64,000 bases of DNA from Acanthamoeba sp. SK_2022b (lineage: Eukaryota; Discosea; Longamoebia; Acanthamoebidae), in contig JANDJZ010000181.1 in the NCBI GenBank assembly GCA_027943245.1, positions 1 through 64,000 on the forward strand, given 5' to 3'. Of this stretch, positions 48,406 through 61,021 are shown one piece after another. The translations under genes were made by a program, and so were the position numbers. Within the stretch, counting starts at the first letter, position 1; the number at the start of each line of letters is the position of its first letter. The notes below the pieces were generated by a model. The model saw only the letters and a program-made list of their open reading frames with translations. It was not told the origin of the DNA and did not search any database.

Positions 48406-49965
48406 TTAAACACTGTTTGGTGGCCGCGGGGCACCCTGTGGGGGCACAGCTCCCGACGGCGTGCGCTGAGGCGGTGCATTGGCGAGCACGGCGGCTGCTC
48501 TCGTCCCGGGACCCGGCCGGGCGAGCCGCGCTGCTGGTCGACTGGGCGGTCGAGATGGGGGAGAGGGAGAGGGCGAAGGGACCTGAGTGAAGTGTGGAGG
48601 CAGCTTGCCTGTGGGCGGTCGAATGGAGGGCGGCAGGCCGGGAGGAAGCGTGGGGCCCGTGGGCGGCCGATGGGCGGGCGGCCGGCCGAGGGGAAGCGCG
48701 GAGCCAGATGGAGGCCGTGACGCAGAAGGCCCTGGAGGGGGTTGGCGTCCGGCTACCATTGACGTGGGCGCTGGCCCAAAGAGCGTGCCTCGGGGAGGGA
48801 GGCCCATCGCTGGCGTCGAGATGACGGGAGCTGCATAGGGCTGTGGTAAACGGCTAGTCGCTGCGGGGCTTAGCGCTGGCCTTGGCACCGCCGGCGCTGT
48901 GGCGGCGAAGGCAGTGGTAGCGGTGGTTGTGGCCACCGCGCCGGTGGGAGGTGGGAGGCGAGCTGGCGGGGTGGATGGCGGTCTGCCTCGGCCTCGCCTT
49001 GTGGGCGGTCGCGCTGGTGGAGGAGCAGCGTGGGATGGTGGCTTTGGCGTTGTGGCAGTGGCTACGGTGGCTGAAGGAGCGACTGCCGAAGTGATGGTAG
49101 GAGCAGAGGATGATGACGACGAAGATGATGAAGATGCGATAGGAGGAGTGGACAAGGTTGTCGATGAAACGGGGTTCGGCGGTGGCGAGTGCGGCAACGA
49201 GTCGGCGAACGATTCCGGCTCGCGTTTGGCCGCCTGCTTCTTGGTCTTGATGACGTCGATCTCTGGACGAGGCGGTACCACCTCGAGCAAGAAGTCGAGG
49301 TTGTCCCCCTGCGCTACCGTTCTCGCTGTTGGCAGGCATGCACGCACACGCACAAACACACGTGAGGAGCGGCAGCGCGAATGAGCACAAGAGGACCCGT
49401 ACCGACGTCACGGTAGTAGACCATCTTCCGTTGTTCGTGTTGCGTGTGCTCGTAGGCCTTTTTGATCAGCAGCTCGCACAGCAGCTCCTGCGCACCGCCA
49501 AACCACGTATACGTGTGACCATGAGCCAACACAACGGGTGAGAGCGAGAGGAGTTGGGCGGCGTACGGCCGAGCGGCACATAAGGAGAGCGGCATCATTG
49601 CTGATGAGCTTGACGTCCGGATCGGTCTTGAGGATGCGCTTCACCCGCGCTAGCGGCAGGGTGTTGAGGCAGCTCTTCTTTGCCTTGGTGCGCTTGACTC
49701 GCTCACCGCCCCTCCTGCCCTTGGCGGGCGTGGTGCCTTCCTCTTCCATGTGCCCTCGCCCGCCCTTCCCCACGCGCCCCTTTCCCTTCACGTCCCCCTC
49801 CTCTTCCTCGTCCATGTCGTCGTCATCTTCATCTTCGTCCAATTTCACCTCTCGAGATGCTTCGTGGCCGACACGATCGCTGGGAGGCAGTTGTGCGGCT
49901 AACGTTACCACCCCCTCCTCTTCCACCACATCGGTCGAGGTGTCCTCCACCGGATCCAGCTCCAT
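48406..49965 (-). CDS. Histone-fold (NF-YC/CHRAC/POLE4-type) protein
   Basis: Starts at 49965 with an acidic Asp/Glu-rich lead. It then shows a histone fold: LNTLPLARVKRILKTDPDVK, LISNDAAL, an intron, ELLCELLIKKAYEHTQHEQR, KMVYYRDV, an intron, and ARTVAQGDNLDFLLEVVPPR. These helices match the CBFD/NF-YB/HMF family, most like CHRAC1, POLE4 or NF-YC. Such proteins pair with a second histone fold to bind DNA in chromatin remodelling, replication or transcription complexes. After the fold comes a Pro/Ser/Thr-rich tail of about 270 residues, unusual for CHRAC1 or POLE4 and more like NF-YC. Exact class not decided. The start is only 66 bases from the divergent penta-EF-hand gene. Confidence 0.75.
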
Positions 49966-50031
49966 TTAAACAAATGCCGGCGGAAAAAGCTTTTCTTTTC
50001 TTAGAGTGGGAGGAAAGAAGTAACCATAAAG

Positions 50032-52312
50032 ATGAGCACGCCTCAGCAGCAGCCCTTGTTTGGGTACACAGCCACAACGTCCGGCGCTTCTGCCCCACCA
50101 GCAGGTACAACTATTCCTCGCGCCTCTCGTTACCTGCGTGCTCCACCTTTCTTCTTTCTTTTGGTTGACGCACTGGGGCAGGAGGTGGGGGTGGTGGCTA
50201 CTACGCCCCGGGTCAGCAGGCAGCAGCAGCAAGCTCTTCCCCCTGGAGCCAGCCTCAGCAAGCCTGGAACGGGCCTGGTGGCTCTTCTTCCTCAACTGCC
50301 TACCCGCCCCAGCAGCAGCAACAGCAGCCCGGCGGCGCGCAAGGACCTCAAGGAGGCGCTCCTGGGGCCTATACACCACACACCGCCGGCCAGCAACAAC
50401 CACCACAGCAGCAGGGCGGTGGCTTTCCTCAAGCCGGCCCACTACAACCGCAGCAGCAGCAGCAGGCGTGGAGCGGGGGACAGCAGCCCAGCTCGCCCGG
50501 CGGCGCGCTGGATGCAAGCAAGACCTATCCCTCATCGCCTCAGCCGGCGTGGCAGACGCCTGGCGGCCCTGGCCCTACCGGCGGCTCCTATCCTCAACAG
50601 CAGGGAGGACCCTTGCCCGGTGGCTACCCACCACAGCAGCAGCAACCGCAACAGCAGCCAGCGCAGCCACAGGGAGGCCCGCCCTACCCGCAGCAGCAGT
50701 CTGGAGGACCAGGAGGCTGGAACCAGCCGTCACAGGGAGCCCAACAGGGCTACCGCCAGCAGCAGCAACAGGGCGGGGGGTACCCACCCTACGGCGGATC
50801 CTTCCCTCCTCAGCAGCAACAGCAACAGCAGCAGCAACAGCAGCAACACCAACAGCCCGCCGGATCAGGCGGCTGGGGCCAGCAACAGCCTACCTACCCA
50901 CAGCAGCCACCACAGGCGGGCGGCTATCCTCAGAGCGGATGGGGAGGGCAGGCACAGGGGCAGCAGGGATGGGGCGGTCCCCCTGCGCCTGCCGGAGCTC
51001 AGATGCAGGGCGGTCCCGGCGGGATCACGCCGACATCGGCCACCGTCTACACCAAGACGACGACCTATGGCGCGGGCCCCGCTCCGGCCTACGGAGGACC
51101 GGCGCCCTATCCGCCGCAACAGCAGCCGCCCGCCTCAGGCGGCCCGTGGGGCGGGCTCGCCCCGGGCTCGTCCTCCTTTGCCTCTCTCCCGTCCAAGAGT
51201 TTTAACGTCACCCAGGGCTGGGTACCCACTTCACGCGCGCGCGCGTGCGCACACACAATGCCCTTGAAGTTAAATTTGACCAATCATGCGCGCGGGGGTC
51301 GCACTGGCAGCTCTCCTACTACGGGCAGCCATCGCCGGACGAGATGATGATCCTGCGGGAGTGGTTCAATGCGGTTGATCAGGACGGTCCGCGCCTGCCC
51401 CCTCCTCTTTTTCTTTTTTCTTTTTTGCCGTCGCTGGTTGGTCGTGTCATGGTGCGTCTCTCTTACTGGGACACAGGCAGCGGAGAGATCGACACGGAAG
51501 AGCTGCAGCGCGCGCTGGCAGCGAGTGGGGACAACTTTGACAAGCAAGCGCGTACGGACCGCCGCCCTTCTCGTTTCCGCATACACGTGGCTCCTCGCTG
51601 ACGCCTCCAAGCGCTGCTGCTGGGCATACAGTGGACCTGATGGTGTCCATGTTCGACGACACCGGGAGCGGCACCATCGACATCTCCGGTACGTGCACTC
51701 GCCTCCCTTCCTCTTCAAACGCCTCAGCGCTGATCGTTTCGCGTCGCGTGTCCGCGTGCGGATGAGTGCACACAGAGTTCATTTCGCTGTTTCGGTACAT
51801 CAACGCCATCCGGCAGGCCTTTGACTTCTACGACCCGCGCCAGACCGGTGCCATCGACCTCCCGCAAGTGGTACACACCAGCCTTGGTCTGTGAGGCCTC
51901 CTCTCTTCGCTGCCACGGCTTATCTTGGTCATGAATCCACACACACACACGCAGGGCGAGGCGCTCGGAAGAGCCAACTTCCAGCTGCCGCAGGTGACCG
52001 TGCAGGCGCTCTTCTTCAAGTTCGACAAGCAGAAGCGAGGACGACTCAACTTTGCCCAGTTCCTCGAGATGTCGATGTACCATTCCCTGCCACTCACCTC
52101 CTCACGCAACCACGCCAACAACGTTGACCGCAACAACGCGGTGGTGGGGGACAATGGTTGCGGTGGGCCTGTGATTTGGCCACAAACAACACAGGTATCT
52201 GGGCAACCTGCGCACGGCGTTTGAGCGACAGGCGTTCGGGCAGGAGAAGCTGCGCCTCGACTTGGAGGGCTTCACGTCGGTCATGGCCACCATCTACCAG
52301 CCGCAGCCCTGA
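50032..52312 (+). CDS. Penta-EF-hand protein, peflin/ALG-2-like, with Gln/Gly/Pro-rich head
   Basis: Starts MSTPQQQPLFGY and, after an intron, continues for about 330 residues rich in Gln, Gly and Pro with long Gln runs (about 50.2-51.2 kb). EF-hand exons follow: SPDEMMILREWFNAVDQD, GSGEIDTEELQRALAASGD, VSMFDDTGSGTIDISE, FISLFRYINAIRQAFDFYD, RQTGAIDLPQV, FFKFDKQKRGRLNFAQFLE, and a last hand ending LEGFTSVMATIYQPQP. This is the PEF layout of peflin/ALG-2, calcium sensors that act with ESCRT and ER-export factors. Loop residues DxDGSGEID and DDTGSGTID suggest the first and second or third hands bind calcium. The head is compositionally extreme and may phase-separate. It is head to head with the histone-fold gene. 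Confidence 0.82.
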
Positions 52313-52636
52313 CCGACACCATGACTCGATGGCGATGGTGGTTCTCCCCCATACCTCGAGAGCGCTCCGTCTTGTTACCCTTTTCAGACCCTCCCCGCCG
52401 CTCACCGACCCTGCTTCACGCCCTTGGCCTTCGAAGAAAACGCAGTGTTCGCGAGTCGTGCTGCCAGTTTAGTGCACTTTCACGCGCTTGCCTCGCACTC
52501 CCTCTCCTCCACGGCCTATGTCTTGAACGAGAGGGAGTAGAGAGACAGGGCACAGGTAGAGACAGAGAGAGGGGGAGAGGGCACGGCGGGCCGTGATGTG
52601 AGTCTCAGGGCCATTCGCTCTGTTTAGGGACTCGGC
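52313..52636. other. Convergent 3' region
   Basis: 324 bases between the ends of the penta-EF-hand (+) and hydrolase (-) genes, with a GAGAGAGGG-type stretch near 52560. No gene seen. Confidence 0.4.
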
Positions 52637-54326
52637 TCAGTGGATGGAAGGCACCGTCGGTCCGGCCGGTGTCCCCCACAATCCTTCCTCTCGCGCCTCC
52701 TTCTTCTTCACGCTCTCGCCGATGAACGTCGCCAGCTCCTCGTTGAATCTGAACGCGAGCCCCACCCCCACGTCACTTTCTCGCTTCGACGAGCAGCCGA
52801 CAAAGAGGGAGAGAGAAAGAGAGAGCAGATGCGGTACCGTTCTGGGCTCTCTAGGTTGAGCATGTGGCCAGAGTTCTCGATCACCACCATCTTGGCGTCG
52901 AGCAGTTCATGCAACATCTTGGTGTTCTGCGTTCGTACCATCTGTAGCGCCGCGTCGCTGTAGTGAGGCACAACACGCGCGCTAGAACGGCAGACAAGCA
53001 GCCGGCGAGGAAGCAATGGCGTGTGCACCACGCGGCATACCCGGTCTTCGGAGCCCACCATGAGAAGAATGGGGAAGGAGCTGGCCTTGAGCCTTTCCAT
53101 GCGTTCGTAGGTGATGTAGTGCCCCGTGACGGCGAACATGTGCGCCACGATGGAACTCATATGTACGTGTCGGTAGGTGTCCATGTGCCATTCAAACACC
53201 GTGTCCTCGTATTTCTTGAAACCAGCGATACCAACGATGAGCCACGTGTGTGGTGGTGTGGTGTGGTGTGGTGTGGTGTGGTGTGGTGTGGTGTGGTGTG
53301 GTGTGGTGTGGTGTGGTGTGGTGTGTGCATGTACCTTGAGGAACTTCTTGGAGTAGCAAAAAGGTAGGAGTGCCCTGACTTTCTCTTCCTTGTTTCGAGC
53401 AACCGCCCATCGCAGCATGTCTGGGACTGCACTCGTTGCAAACACACTGCAATGAGCGAGAGGGGGGGGGCAGCGTGGCAGCTTAAGCTTACCTGACGAG
53501 ATGGGCAACGCGACCGCATAGCGACCGCCGGCATGCGTCACGGCTGGTGCGCGCGCGCCAACGCGACATGGGGAGTGAGACAATCGTTTCAAGAAGCAAC
53601 GCCTCGAGAGAGGGAGAGGGAGTGGCCATACCCAGGGTGAGAGAGGCGATCCGTTTGGGCGATAGCAGGAGCGCGAGCTCCTGTGCGATCATCCCGCCCA
53701 TGGAAAGCCCCACGATGTGTACGTTGTCCCACTTCAAGTGGTCCAATAGCTCCTGTGTATCCCGCGCCAACATCGACGTGCTGGTTGTGTGCCGTCGACG
53801 CACATGCACCACGCATCTTAGTTAAGCAGAGCGAGCGCGAGAAGGAGAGGGAGCGATGGAGGGGAGGCACCTGGTGTAGAGGACGGAGGAGACCGAATCG
53901 CCGTGGCCTCGGTTGTCAAAAACGCAGACCTGATACTGTGGCTGCTCGGCAAAGTACTCCACCTGCGGCTCCCACGATTGGCGAGGCATGCAGAAGCCTG
54001 CAACCACAGGAAGAGTTTGGGGGGGGGGGGGCAAAGTGTCTGAGCACCACGCAAAGAGAAGAACATTCGATCCACAGCGGAAGGAAAGAGGAACCCATGA
54101 TGAAGAGTATCTTCTGTGGTCCGGTGCCGTAGAGTTCGTAGTAGATAGAGCACGGCAATCCGCGCTCGTAACCCACGGAGGCGGTGAGCACGTCCGCTTC
54201 CACGGGGGTCATCCCGCCGAAGCCTGCCCACAAAACAATTCAGCAAGCGATCATCGGCTGCGAATCTTGTACGAAGGGCAAGATGTACAAACCGTGTTGA
54301 TTTTCCTCATAAGAAGTGCCGAACAT
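52637..54326 (-). CDS. Alpha/beta hydrolase
   Basis: A short first exon (MFGTSYEENQHG, 54326) is followed by GMTPVEADVLTASVGYERGL, IYYELYGTGPQKILFIM, YQVCVFDNRGHGDSVSS and then the nucleophile elbow VHIVGLSMGGMIAQELALLL (Ser in GLSMGG). The acid lies in ILLMVGSEDRV and the His in VVIENSGHMLNLESPE. The gene is complete to a TGA at 52637. The fold and triad fit esterase/lipase/haloperoxidase-type alpha/beta hydrolases; the substrate cannot be told. About eight exons; one intron holds a GTGTG pentamer run and others hold G runs. Confidence 0.82.
53249..53325 (+). repeat. (GTGTG)n pentanucleotide repeat in an intron
   Basis: About 15 units of GTGTG (GTGTGGTGTG...), in an intron of the hydrolase gene. 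It generates long His-Thr-Pro frames that are not genes. Confidence 0.95.
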
Positions 54327-54656
54327 GATTAAAATGTAAAGGGAAAGTGATCACAATAAATAATAAAGTAATAAATCAGGGAAAGAGTGTTTGCTTGCGT
54401 AGTGACGGCCGGGTGTAGTTGTTTTGCGTTTGTTGTTGAAGATGGATAGGGTTACTAGGCTCAAGTCTCACAGGCCCTGTAGCTTTCCCGCTTCGCACAT
54501 GTTCATTCACCTCGCTTCGGGCGAATCGGCAAAATTTCCAGCGCCATGAGAGGCAATTTTCCAAAGCATTTGCCGTCTCTGTGGCCTACCCACAACCTCC
54601 CACGACACGGGCGAGATGGCCTCGAGAGCAAGCCCCCCTCCCCCGCGAGATGTCGC
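54327..54656. other. Upstream of hydrolase, downstream of the GTPase gene
   Basis: 330 bases between two leftward genes. No gene or specific signal recognised. Confidence 0.4.
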
Positions 54657-56719
54657 CTACGATGATCGCCGTGGGTTGGTAGCCCCACGGCCGCGGCCAC
54701 GTCCGCGTCCGGCTGGGCCCTGCGTTCTGTCGCGTCCGTGGCCACGCACGCCCCGCGGACCGCCTCGGCCGACGTCCCTGCCGCGCGCTCGCGTGCTGCC
54801 GCCTTGGTGTCTTGTGGGTTCTCCATCGCTCCTCGATCGTCCCCCTCGGCCTCGGCCCGCGCTGCCCCGTCGTGGTCGCTGCTGCGAGTGAGCGTCTTCT
54901 TCTGGTTGGTAGGCTTCGTAGTCGGGCAGGAGATCCGCCGGTTGTTCGGGCTTGGGCGGTTCCCTCACGCCAGCCATGAGGTTCGCGAGCTCGGTTCGAA
55001 TGGCGCTCAATCCCGTGGCATTCCATGAGCTCACCATCAGTATGCGCTCCAGCCCGTGGCGTCGCTTCTTCATTGCCTGGAGCGGGCAGCGGGGAGTGAG
55101 GGCCACACACATGTGCCCCTAGTTGTCATAAAGGAGTACCTGTTGTACAAGGTGGTAGCGTCTGGCAAGGTCTGGTGGGGTGACGAGATCGGCCTTGGTC
55201 ATCACGATCTGATATTTTCGCTTGGCCCTGCGCACACGGTGAATCAGCAGTGCGGCAAATGAGTGACGCTCACCTCGCAGTGGGGAAGACTGGAGGATAC
55301 TTCTCAAGCATGTCGATGAAGTCGAGGTCCGCAGGTTTGAAGCCGTGGCGTGCGTCGATCAACACGCATATCCGTTTCAGTGCTTTTCGGCTGGTCAAGA
55401 ACTCGCACATCTGGGAAACGATCTTTTAGACCATTGCGCAATGGTCACCAGCCACCGGGGGGGGGGGCTAGAGCAAGCTATTTGAACAACATACCAGCTC
55501 AGTCCACGCCTTCACTTTCTCTTCGGCAGCAAATGCGAAGCCGTATCTGCAGATGATGCCCGCGGACAACACCAAGGTGGTGGTTAATGAGGAGTCCAGT
55601 GACTGTCGGGCGAGTTGAGTCGAAGAGAGGACAAAGGGAGAGTGCCCTGGAAGATCGACCAGCGCTAGATGCTTGCCCACACGGTACCAGTTGATCTGTT
55701 GTGTCTCTCCGGGAGTGTCGGACACTCTGCACACCACCAGCGGTTTAACTTTAGGCCCAGCAACTGGATCGACGCATGCTTATCATCGCCCAAAACGCAC
55801 CTCACTTTCCCCTGAGCTGTAAGCGCGTTGATGAGCGAAGACTTGCCCACATTGCTTCTTCCTGCAAAAGAGAACGAAAGGCGAGATAAGCATGCAACTC
55901 TGATCAAAGACGGAGCGACGCGAGGCATGACAGGCAAACCGATGAACGCAATCTCGGGCAGGTCCTCCGGGAGGAAAGATTCTCTCGACGTAGCGCCGCC
56001 CAAGAAGGTGACCTTGCGTTCCCACAGCTATGGCCCATGGACATTGTACGCCATTGTGAGAACAACATGACATAACGAAGAAGGCGACAGGGAGTGTTGG
56101 GAGCCTACCTTGTCGGTCGCCGTTCTGGCCTTGGCCAGCTGCTCCTGGCGTTTGCCGTCGGTGATTGGGGGCGGCTCGTCCCTCCGCCTGCCTAGCTTGA
56201 GTCGGTTGATGTAATCCAGCACCTTGGTGGCCACACTCCGTCAGTTGCCATCACGCGCCAAGTGAGCGGGGAAGTGCCAGTACCTTGGAATCGACCGGAG
56301 TCATGCGGAAGATCTTGTTTTGGCTTAGCTCTGTGGTGGGCTTTTCTTTCTGTGGGGACAGGAGTCAGCTCAGATCTCTCAGAGCACAAAGGACTCCATA
56401 TGATATGTGGCGGCGGGGGTTCCACCTGGCGCTTGTGCCACTGCTCTCGTTCCCAGGCTAGCAGAGCGCGTGCACGCTTACTTAGTTGTCCATCTCCCTC
56501 TTTCTCAGTATTCTTGTGCAATTTCGGATCTTCATCTCGACCCTCGTGCCCGCGTCCGAACGTAGAAACTGAGCGTCCCGCGAGGACATATCTACCGAAT
56601 ATTGACGGAATACCCTGTGGGCGGAATGGCAGCACGGAGGAAATGAGAGTGGAGTGCGCGGAAGGAGGGACAAAGAATCGATTGCAGGCGAGCGTGGCTT
56701 GGACGCGCAGAGAACGCAT
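54657..56719 (-). CDS. GTPBP8: EngB/GTPBP8-like GTPase with RGG tail
   Basis: A basic, hydrophobic N-terminus (MRSLRVQATLACNRFFVPPS) looks like a mitochondrial presequence. GTPase motifs follow: IAFIGRSNVGKSSLINALTA (G1), VSDTPGETQQINWYRV (G2), LALVDLPG (G3), QIVMTKADLV (G4) and ILMVSSWNATGL (G5). Between them is RKALKRICVLIDARHGFKPA, typical of EngB. EngB-type proteins aid assembly of the large ribosomal subunit; a mitochondrial ribosome is the likely client here. After the GTPase domain comes a tail of about 90 residues full of RGG/RGR (for example RGRGGRSRS, GRGRGRGATN), absent from bacterial EngB. About nine exons. It is head to head with the M28 peptidase gene (137-base gap). Confidence 0.82.
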
Positions 56720-56856
56720 CCTCTCTTCAATCTTTCCTTCTTTGTTTTCTATGATCTTTTCTTTTACTTTTGGCCTCTCTGTGCCTCAGTCCGAAAAATA
56801 AAACGAATATCTTTCCATTTGTTCGGTGCTCCCGAGCTCCGACTGCCAGAGGGAAG
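56720..56856. promoter_or_regulatory. Bidirectional promoter region, GTPase and M28 peptidase
   Basis: A 137-base region between divergent start codons, T-rich on the plus strand (TTTTCTTTTACTTTTGG). No named element is recognised. Confidence 0.4.
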
Positions 56857-59342
56857 ATGGAGCATCTAGTTGGCGAGAGCGATCCGCTGCAGCGAGCAGA
56901 AGATGAAGAGGAGGAGATCAGTCTAAGCTCAGCAGAGTCATCCCGCAATAACAGCAGAGATGAGCTGGTGGCGAACAGCCCTACCACATCTCGGGAGCGA
57001 CAGTTGTCCGCGACAGAAGACTATGGAGAGGATTTGGAAAAGAAGCGCATCATAAACGAGGGACAGATGGAGGAAGATATGCTTGAGTTTGGTCACACCA
57101 CGAACTGCTACACGCTGTTCTTCCAGAACGCGGTGAGCTACTTCTACGACCATCGCCACCGGCTTCGTGGGGTGCTGCTTGCGAGCACGCTCGTCGCTGT
57201 GCTCCTTATTGTCGCCGTTCTCTTCATCTCCATCTACGATCCCGACGGCACCACCGAACGCAGCAGTACCTCCACCATCTTATTGACTCGAATATTTATG
57301 ATTATTTATTTATTTATTTATTTATTGATCATCAATTCGAACACTCATTTAATTTAATCTTATTGGAGGCGTAGTCCCCACTGTTCGATGTTTGAGGCCA
57401 ACTTTGTTTACTTTTGCCGATGTCCTATTGCACGTGCTCAGCGGAGGACATCCTCATCACCACTATCTCTGCGGGAATCATCCGAGAACACTTGCAAGAG
57501 CTTACCAAGGAGCCCCACGTCGCTGGCACCGCTGCCGACCACGCAAACGCCATCTACGTTAGAGACAAGTACGCACGCTCGAACAGCCTCCGTCTCGTCA
57601 TCATGCACGTGACGCAGCCGCTAACCCGCCTGCTCATTGACCACATGGCTGCTTCTACTCCTCATCCAATAGGCTGAAAGCATACGGTTTAGAGGATGTC
57701 AACATCGAAACAGTGCCCGTGTTGACAAACATGCCTGTGGAGAGGGTTGTCGAGATAGTGTATCCCGACAGCCTTCGCTTCAAGGCCTCACTAACCGAGC
57801 CGGCACGATTTCATCTCCCCTTTCGCTCATGCCCCGAAATGCTGCGAAAATCACAAAGCGATAGGACCTACCGCTCACGCCCGCATCGGCCCACCCTAGG
57901 CCGTTCCCCAGGACCCCAGGACGGAGAACCCCGACGTGGTGCCCACCTTCAATGGATTTTCGGCCGACGGCAACGTTACCGCCGAGCTAGTCTATGTCAA
58001 CTACGGCCGGGCGGAGGACTATGCCCTGCTGGCGCAACTGGTACCCCGTTACCCTTCTTAATCGCTCGCGATGGCCGTGGTCGTCTGTTAACAACGTTGC
58101 CCTGCATGGCTGCAGAACATCTCGGTGCGCGACAAGATAGCAATCGCTCGGTATGGCCACGGTTTTCGGGGGAACAAGGCTAAGCTTGCCGAGGTGGAAG
58201 GTAGGCGTGCTCGCCATATTGACAATGGCAGCTCTTTGCTCACTGGCGCTACGCCTCGACCCGCGCTCAGGTGCTGTTGGGCTGCTTCTCTACTCCGACC
58301 CGCACGATGATGGATTCGCCCTGGGTGAGGTCTATCCCAATGGTCCCTGGCGCCCGGCCGAGAGCGCCCAACGCGGCAGCGTCTGGCAAGGTAAACGCCT
58401 GCTTGCTTGCTGCTCATCACGCTCGATGCAATGGACTACCTGCTCGCCTTGATTCGCCGCTAACCATGCCCCCTCTCCCCGGCAGGTCAAGGAGATCCGT
58501 TGACTCCTGGCTGGCCGTCAACGCCTGAAGGCCCACGACTCGACATCACGCAGGCCTACGATGGAGATGACGCTAAGATGAAGGTACTGCTTGCCGCGTT
58601 TGCACTTTGTTATTTATTTTTGCTCTTACAATGCTTTTTCTTCTTATTATATTTTCTCCAAGCTCTTACCGTGTCCCTTTTCACGCAGGGCTATTCCACG
58701 TTGCCAAAGATACCCGTGCAGCCTCTATCATGGGCCGATGCGCTGCCCTTGCTCTCTGGGCTGGCAGGACCACTGCCGTCCGAGAGCTGGCGAGGAGGTC
58801 TCCCCCTCCCTCTGTATCACTGTGTTCATGTGGTTCCCCCACATGGACACACACAAACTGGAAAGCTAACAGCAATTGAAATCAACAGCGCTGAACGTAT
58901 CGTATGCCGCTGGCCCTGGTCCGGTGCGGGTGCACATGCAGCTGGGGTTCAACTACACCACCAAGGACATTTGGAACGTGTTCGGTAGCATCAGAGGCCA
59001 CGAGGAGCCCGACCGCTTGGTCATCATCGGTAAGCCATTCCGCTCCTCTATACATCAGACGCGACAACGACAATCATCCCGAGCCTTGGACTCTGATCAC
59101 GCGCAAACCGCAACAGGGAATCACAGGGATGCGTGGGTGTACGGAGCAGGCGATCCACATTCCGGAACTTCGACGATGCTCGAAATCGCACGCGCTCTGG
59201 CCATCTGCGTCGAAGGCGGCTGGAAGCCCAGGAGAACGATCATGTTCGCCAGGTACAGCCTTACCCACGCAGCTTTCGTTCCACACCGTGTACAAAACGC
59301 GAAGAACGGGTGCTGGCTTTGTGGTTTAGCTCATGTCCGTCG

Positions 59343-59395
<53 letters not shown>

Positions 59396-60609
59396 GCGCA
59401 GCTGGGACGGCGAGGAGTACGGTATCCTGGGGAGCGTTGAGTTCGTGGAGAAGCACGCCCATCTCCTTAACGCGCAAGCGGTGGCCTACATCAACGTCGA
59501 CTTTGGCGTCAAGGGCACCACCCAGCTGCAAGCTCTGGGTAAGCTGGAGCCCCTCTTTCTTGTTGCCATCGTTCGCTGTGCCACCTTCTCCCTCAAAGCC
59601 AACTCAACAAAATTTGTCGGGGGCTGCAGGCACGCCGAATCTGCAGAGCCTGCTTGCCCGTGTGGTGGAAAAGGTGAACATGCCCGACGGGCGCGAGGTT
59701 CGTGAGCTCTGGGAGAACGGACGGCTCGGCCCGCTCGGGGCCACCTCCGACTTCATGCCCTTCCTCCAGGTAGATCCGCCACCTCTCCCCACGCACGGGG
59801 GGTCTTCTCCCTGGCCCACACATGCAGTCGTTGAGCGTGCGCGGCCTTGATAAGGTCTCACGCGTGCTCGTGCAGGAAATCGGCATTGCCTCGATGGACT
59901 TGAGATTCATCGATCCCAAGCCGCTCATCGGCGTCTATCACTCGATCTACGACACTCCCTACTGGATAGAGGTACTTCTCTCCTCCTCGTTCTCCATTCG
60001 TTCGTCGGTGCGCTCCCTCCTGACCGCTGGGCTTCATTCACATAACACGCACGAATTCGACTGCGCCAGCACTTTGTGGATCCCACGTTCGAAATCCACG
60101 CCACGCTAGGGAAGCTGTTGGGCATCAGCCTCATGCGACTCTCGGGGGAGGACATTTTGCCCTTCGACTACATTCCCTACGCCACACTCCTGCAGTACTT
60201 GCTTCTTCACACCTCCCCCTGCTGCCGCAGGCTGACCTTTGCGCGCCCTCCCACCCTCTTCCCTTTTCGTCTTCGCAGGGAGACGATTGAACATGTGAAG
60301 GAGATCGCCCCCGAGCACTTGAACGAGTCCCTGACCGTTCTCGAGGAAGCTGGTGAGCGATTTAGGACCGAGGCGGGCGAGGTGATGCGATACCTCCACG
60401 ATCACGCTGGAGAGCTCAGGCGAGATGTTTTGGTGCGGCTTCGCCTTCAGCACTGCACTGTGCGCGTAAGTGCGATTCCTTAGGATAGTCGTCTATGGTA
60501 CACTGCAGGGCCTTCGCATCGTCAATGACAAGCTCATGCGGGCAGAGCGTGGGTTCATCGAGGCCAAGTAACCATTGCCCCCATTCCCCGTGCCGCTCGA
60601 CACGTATTG

Positions 60610-60648
<39 letters not shown>

Positions 60649-60676
60649 ACACACACACACCACACACACACACACA

Positions 60677-60714
<38 letters not shown>

Positions 60715-61021
60715 CAATCTCTTGCTTTCCCTAATCACCAGGGGCACGCTCGGGCGAGCTCTCTTGCGCCACGTCATCTACGCGCCAGCCCTGACCGACT
60801 CGTGCGCAACGCCCTTCCCCCTCCCTTACCCTGTCGTGTGACCGGCTTCTGACCACCTACTGCGCCTGTACTATGCTAGGGCTTCGGGAGAGCTGATGCT
60901 GCCGATCACTCATTCGATACGGGCCTCAGACTGGGACGAGGCGCAGTTCCAAATCCGCCGCACGGCCCAGATACTCGACTCGGTCGGGGAGATTCTTCGT
61001 GGTCGCCCCACCTTCGACTAG
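56857..61021 (+). CDS. M28 metallopeptidase, glutamate carboxypeptidase II-like type II membrane protein
   Basis: Starts MEHLVGESDPLQRAEDEEEE. One membrane helix (LRGVLLASTLVAVLLIVAVL) follows a cytoplasmic head of about 90 residues. Then the extracellular part has protease-associated and peptidase domains. Zinc site residues are visible in order: NHRDAWVYGAGDPHSG (His, Asp), SWDGEEYGILGS (catalytic Glu and zinc Glu), YINVDFGVKGTT (Asp) and GVYHSIYDTPYWIE (His). The dimerisation-like C-terminal part ends DSVGEILRGRPTFD. All zinc residues of GCPII/NAALADase are kept, unlike the transferrin receptor, so it should be an active exopeptidase on the cell surface or in a vacuole. About 17 exons. Several introns hold repeats, including (TTTA)n near 57310. 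Confidence 0.85.
57300..57326 (+). repeat. (TTTA)n in an intron
   Basis: About six TTTA units in the intron after the membrane-helix exon of the M28 gene. Confidence 0.9.
59343..59394 (+). repeat. (GT)n in an intron
   Basis: Alternating GT just before the exon encoding SWDGEEYGILGS. Confidence 0.95.
60612..60709 (+). repeat. (CA)n with CACCAC interruptions in an intron
   Basis: An almost pure CA run broken by extra C at three places, in an intron near the 3' end of the M28 gene. Confidence 0.95.
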
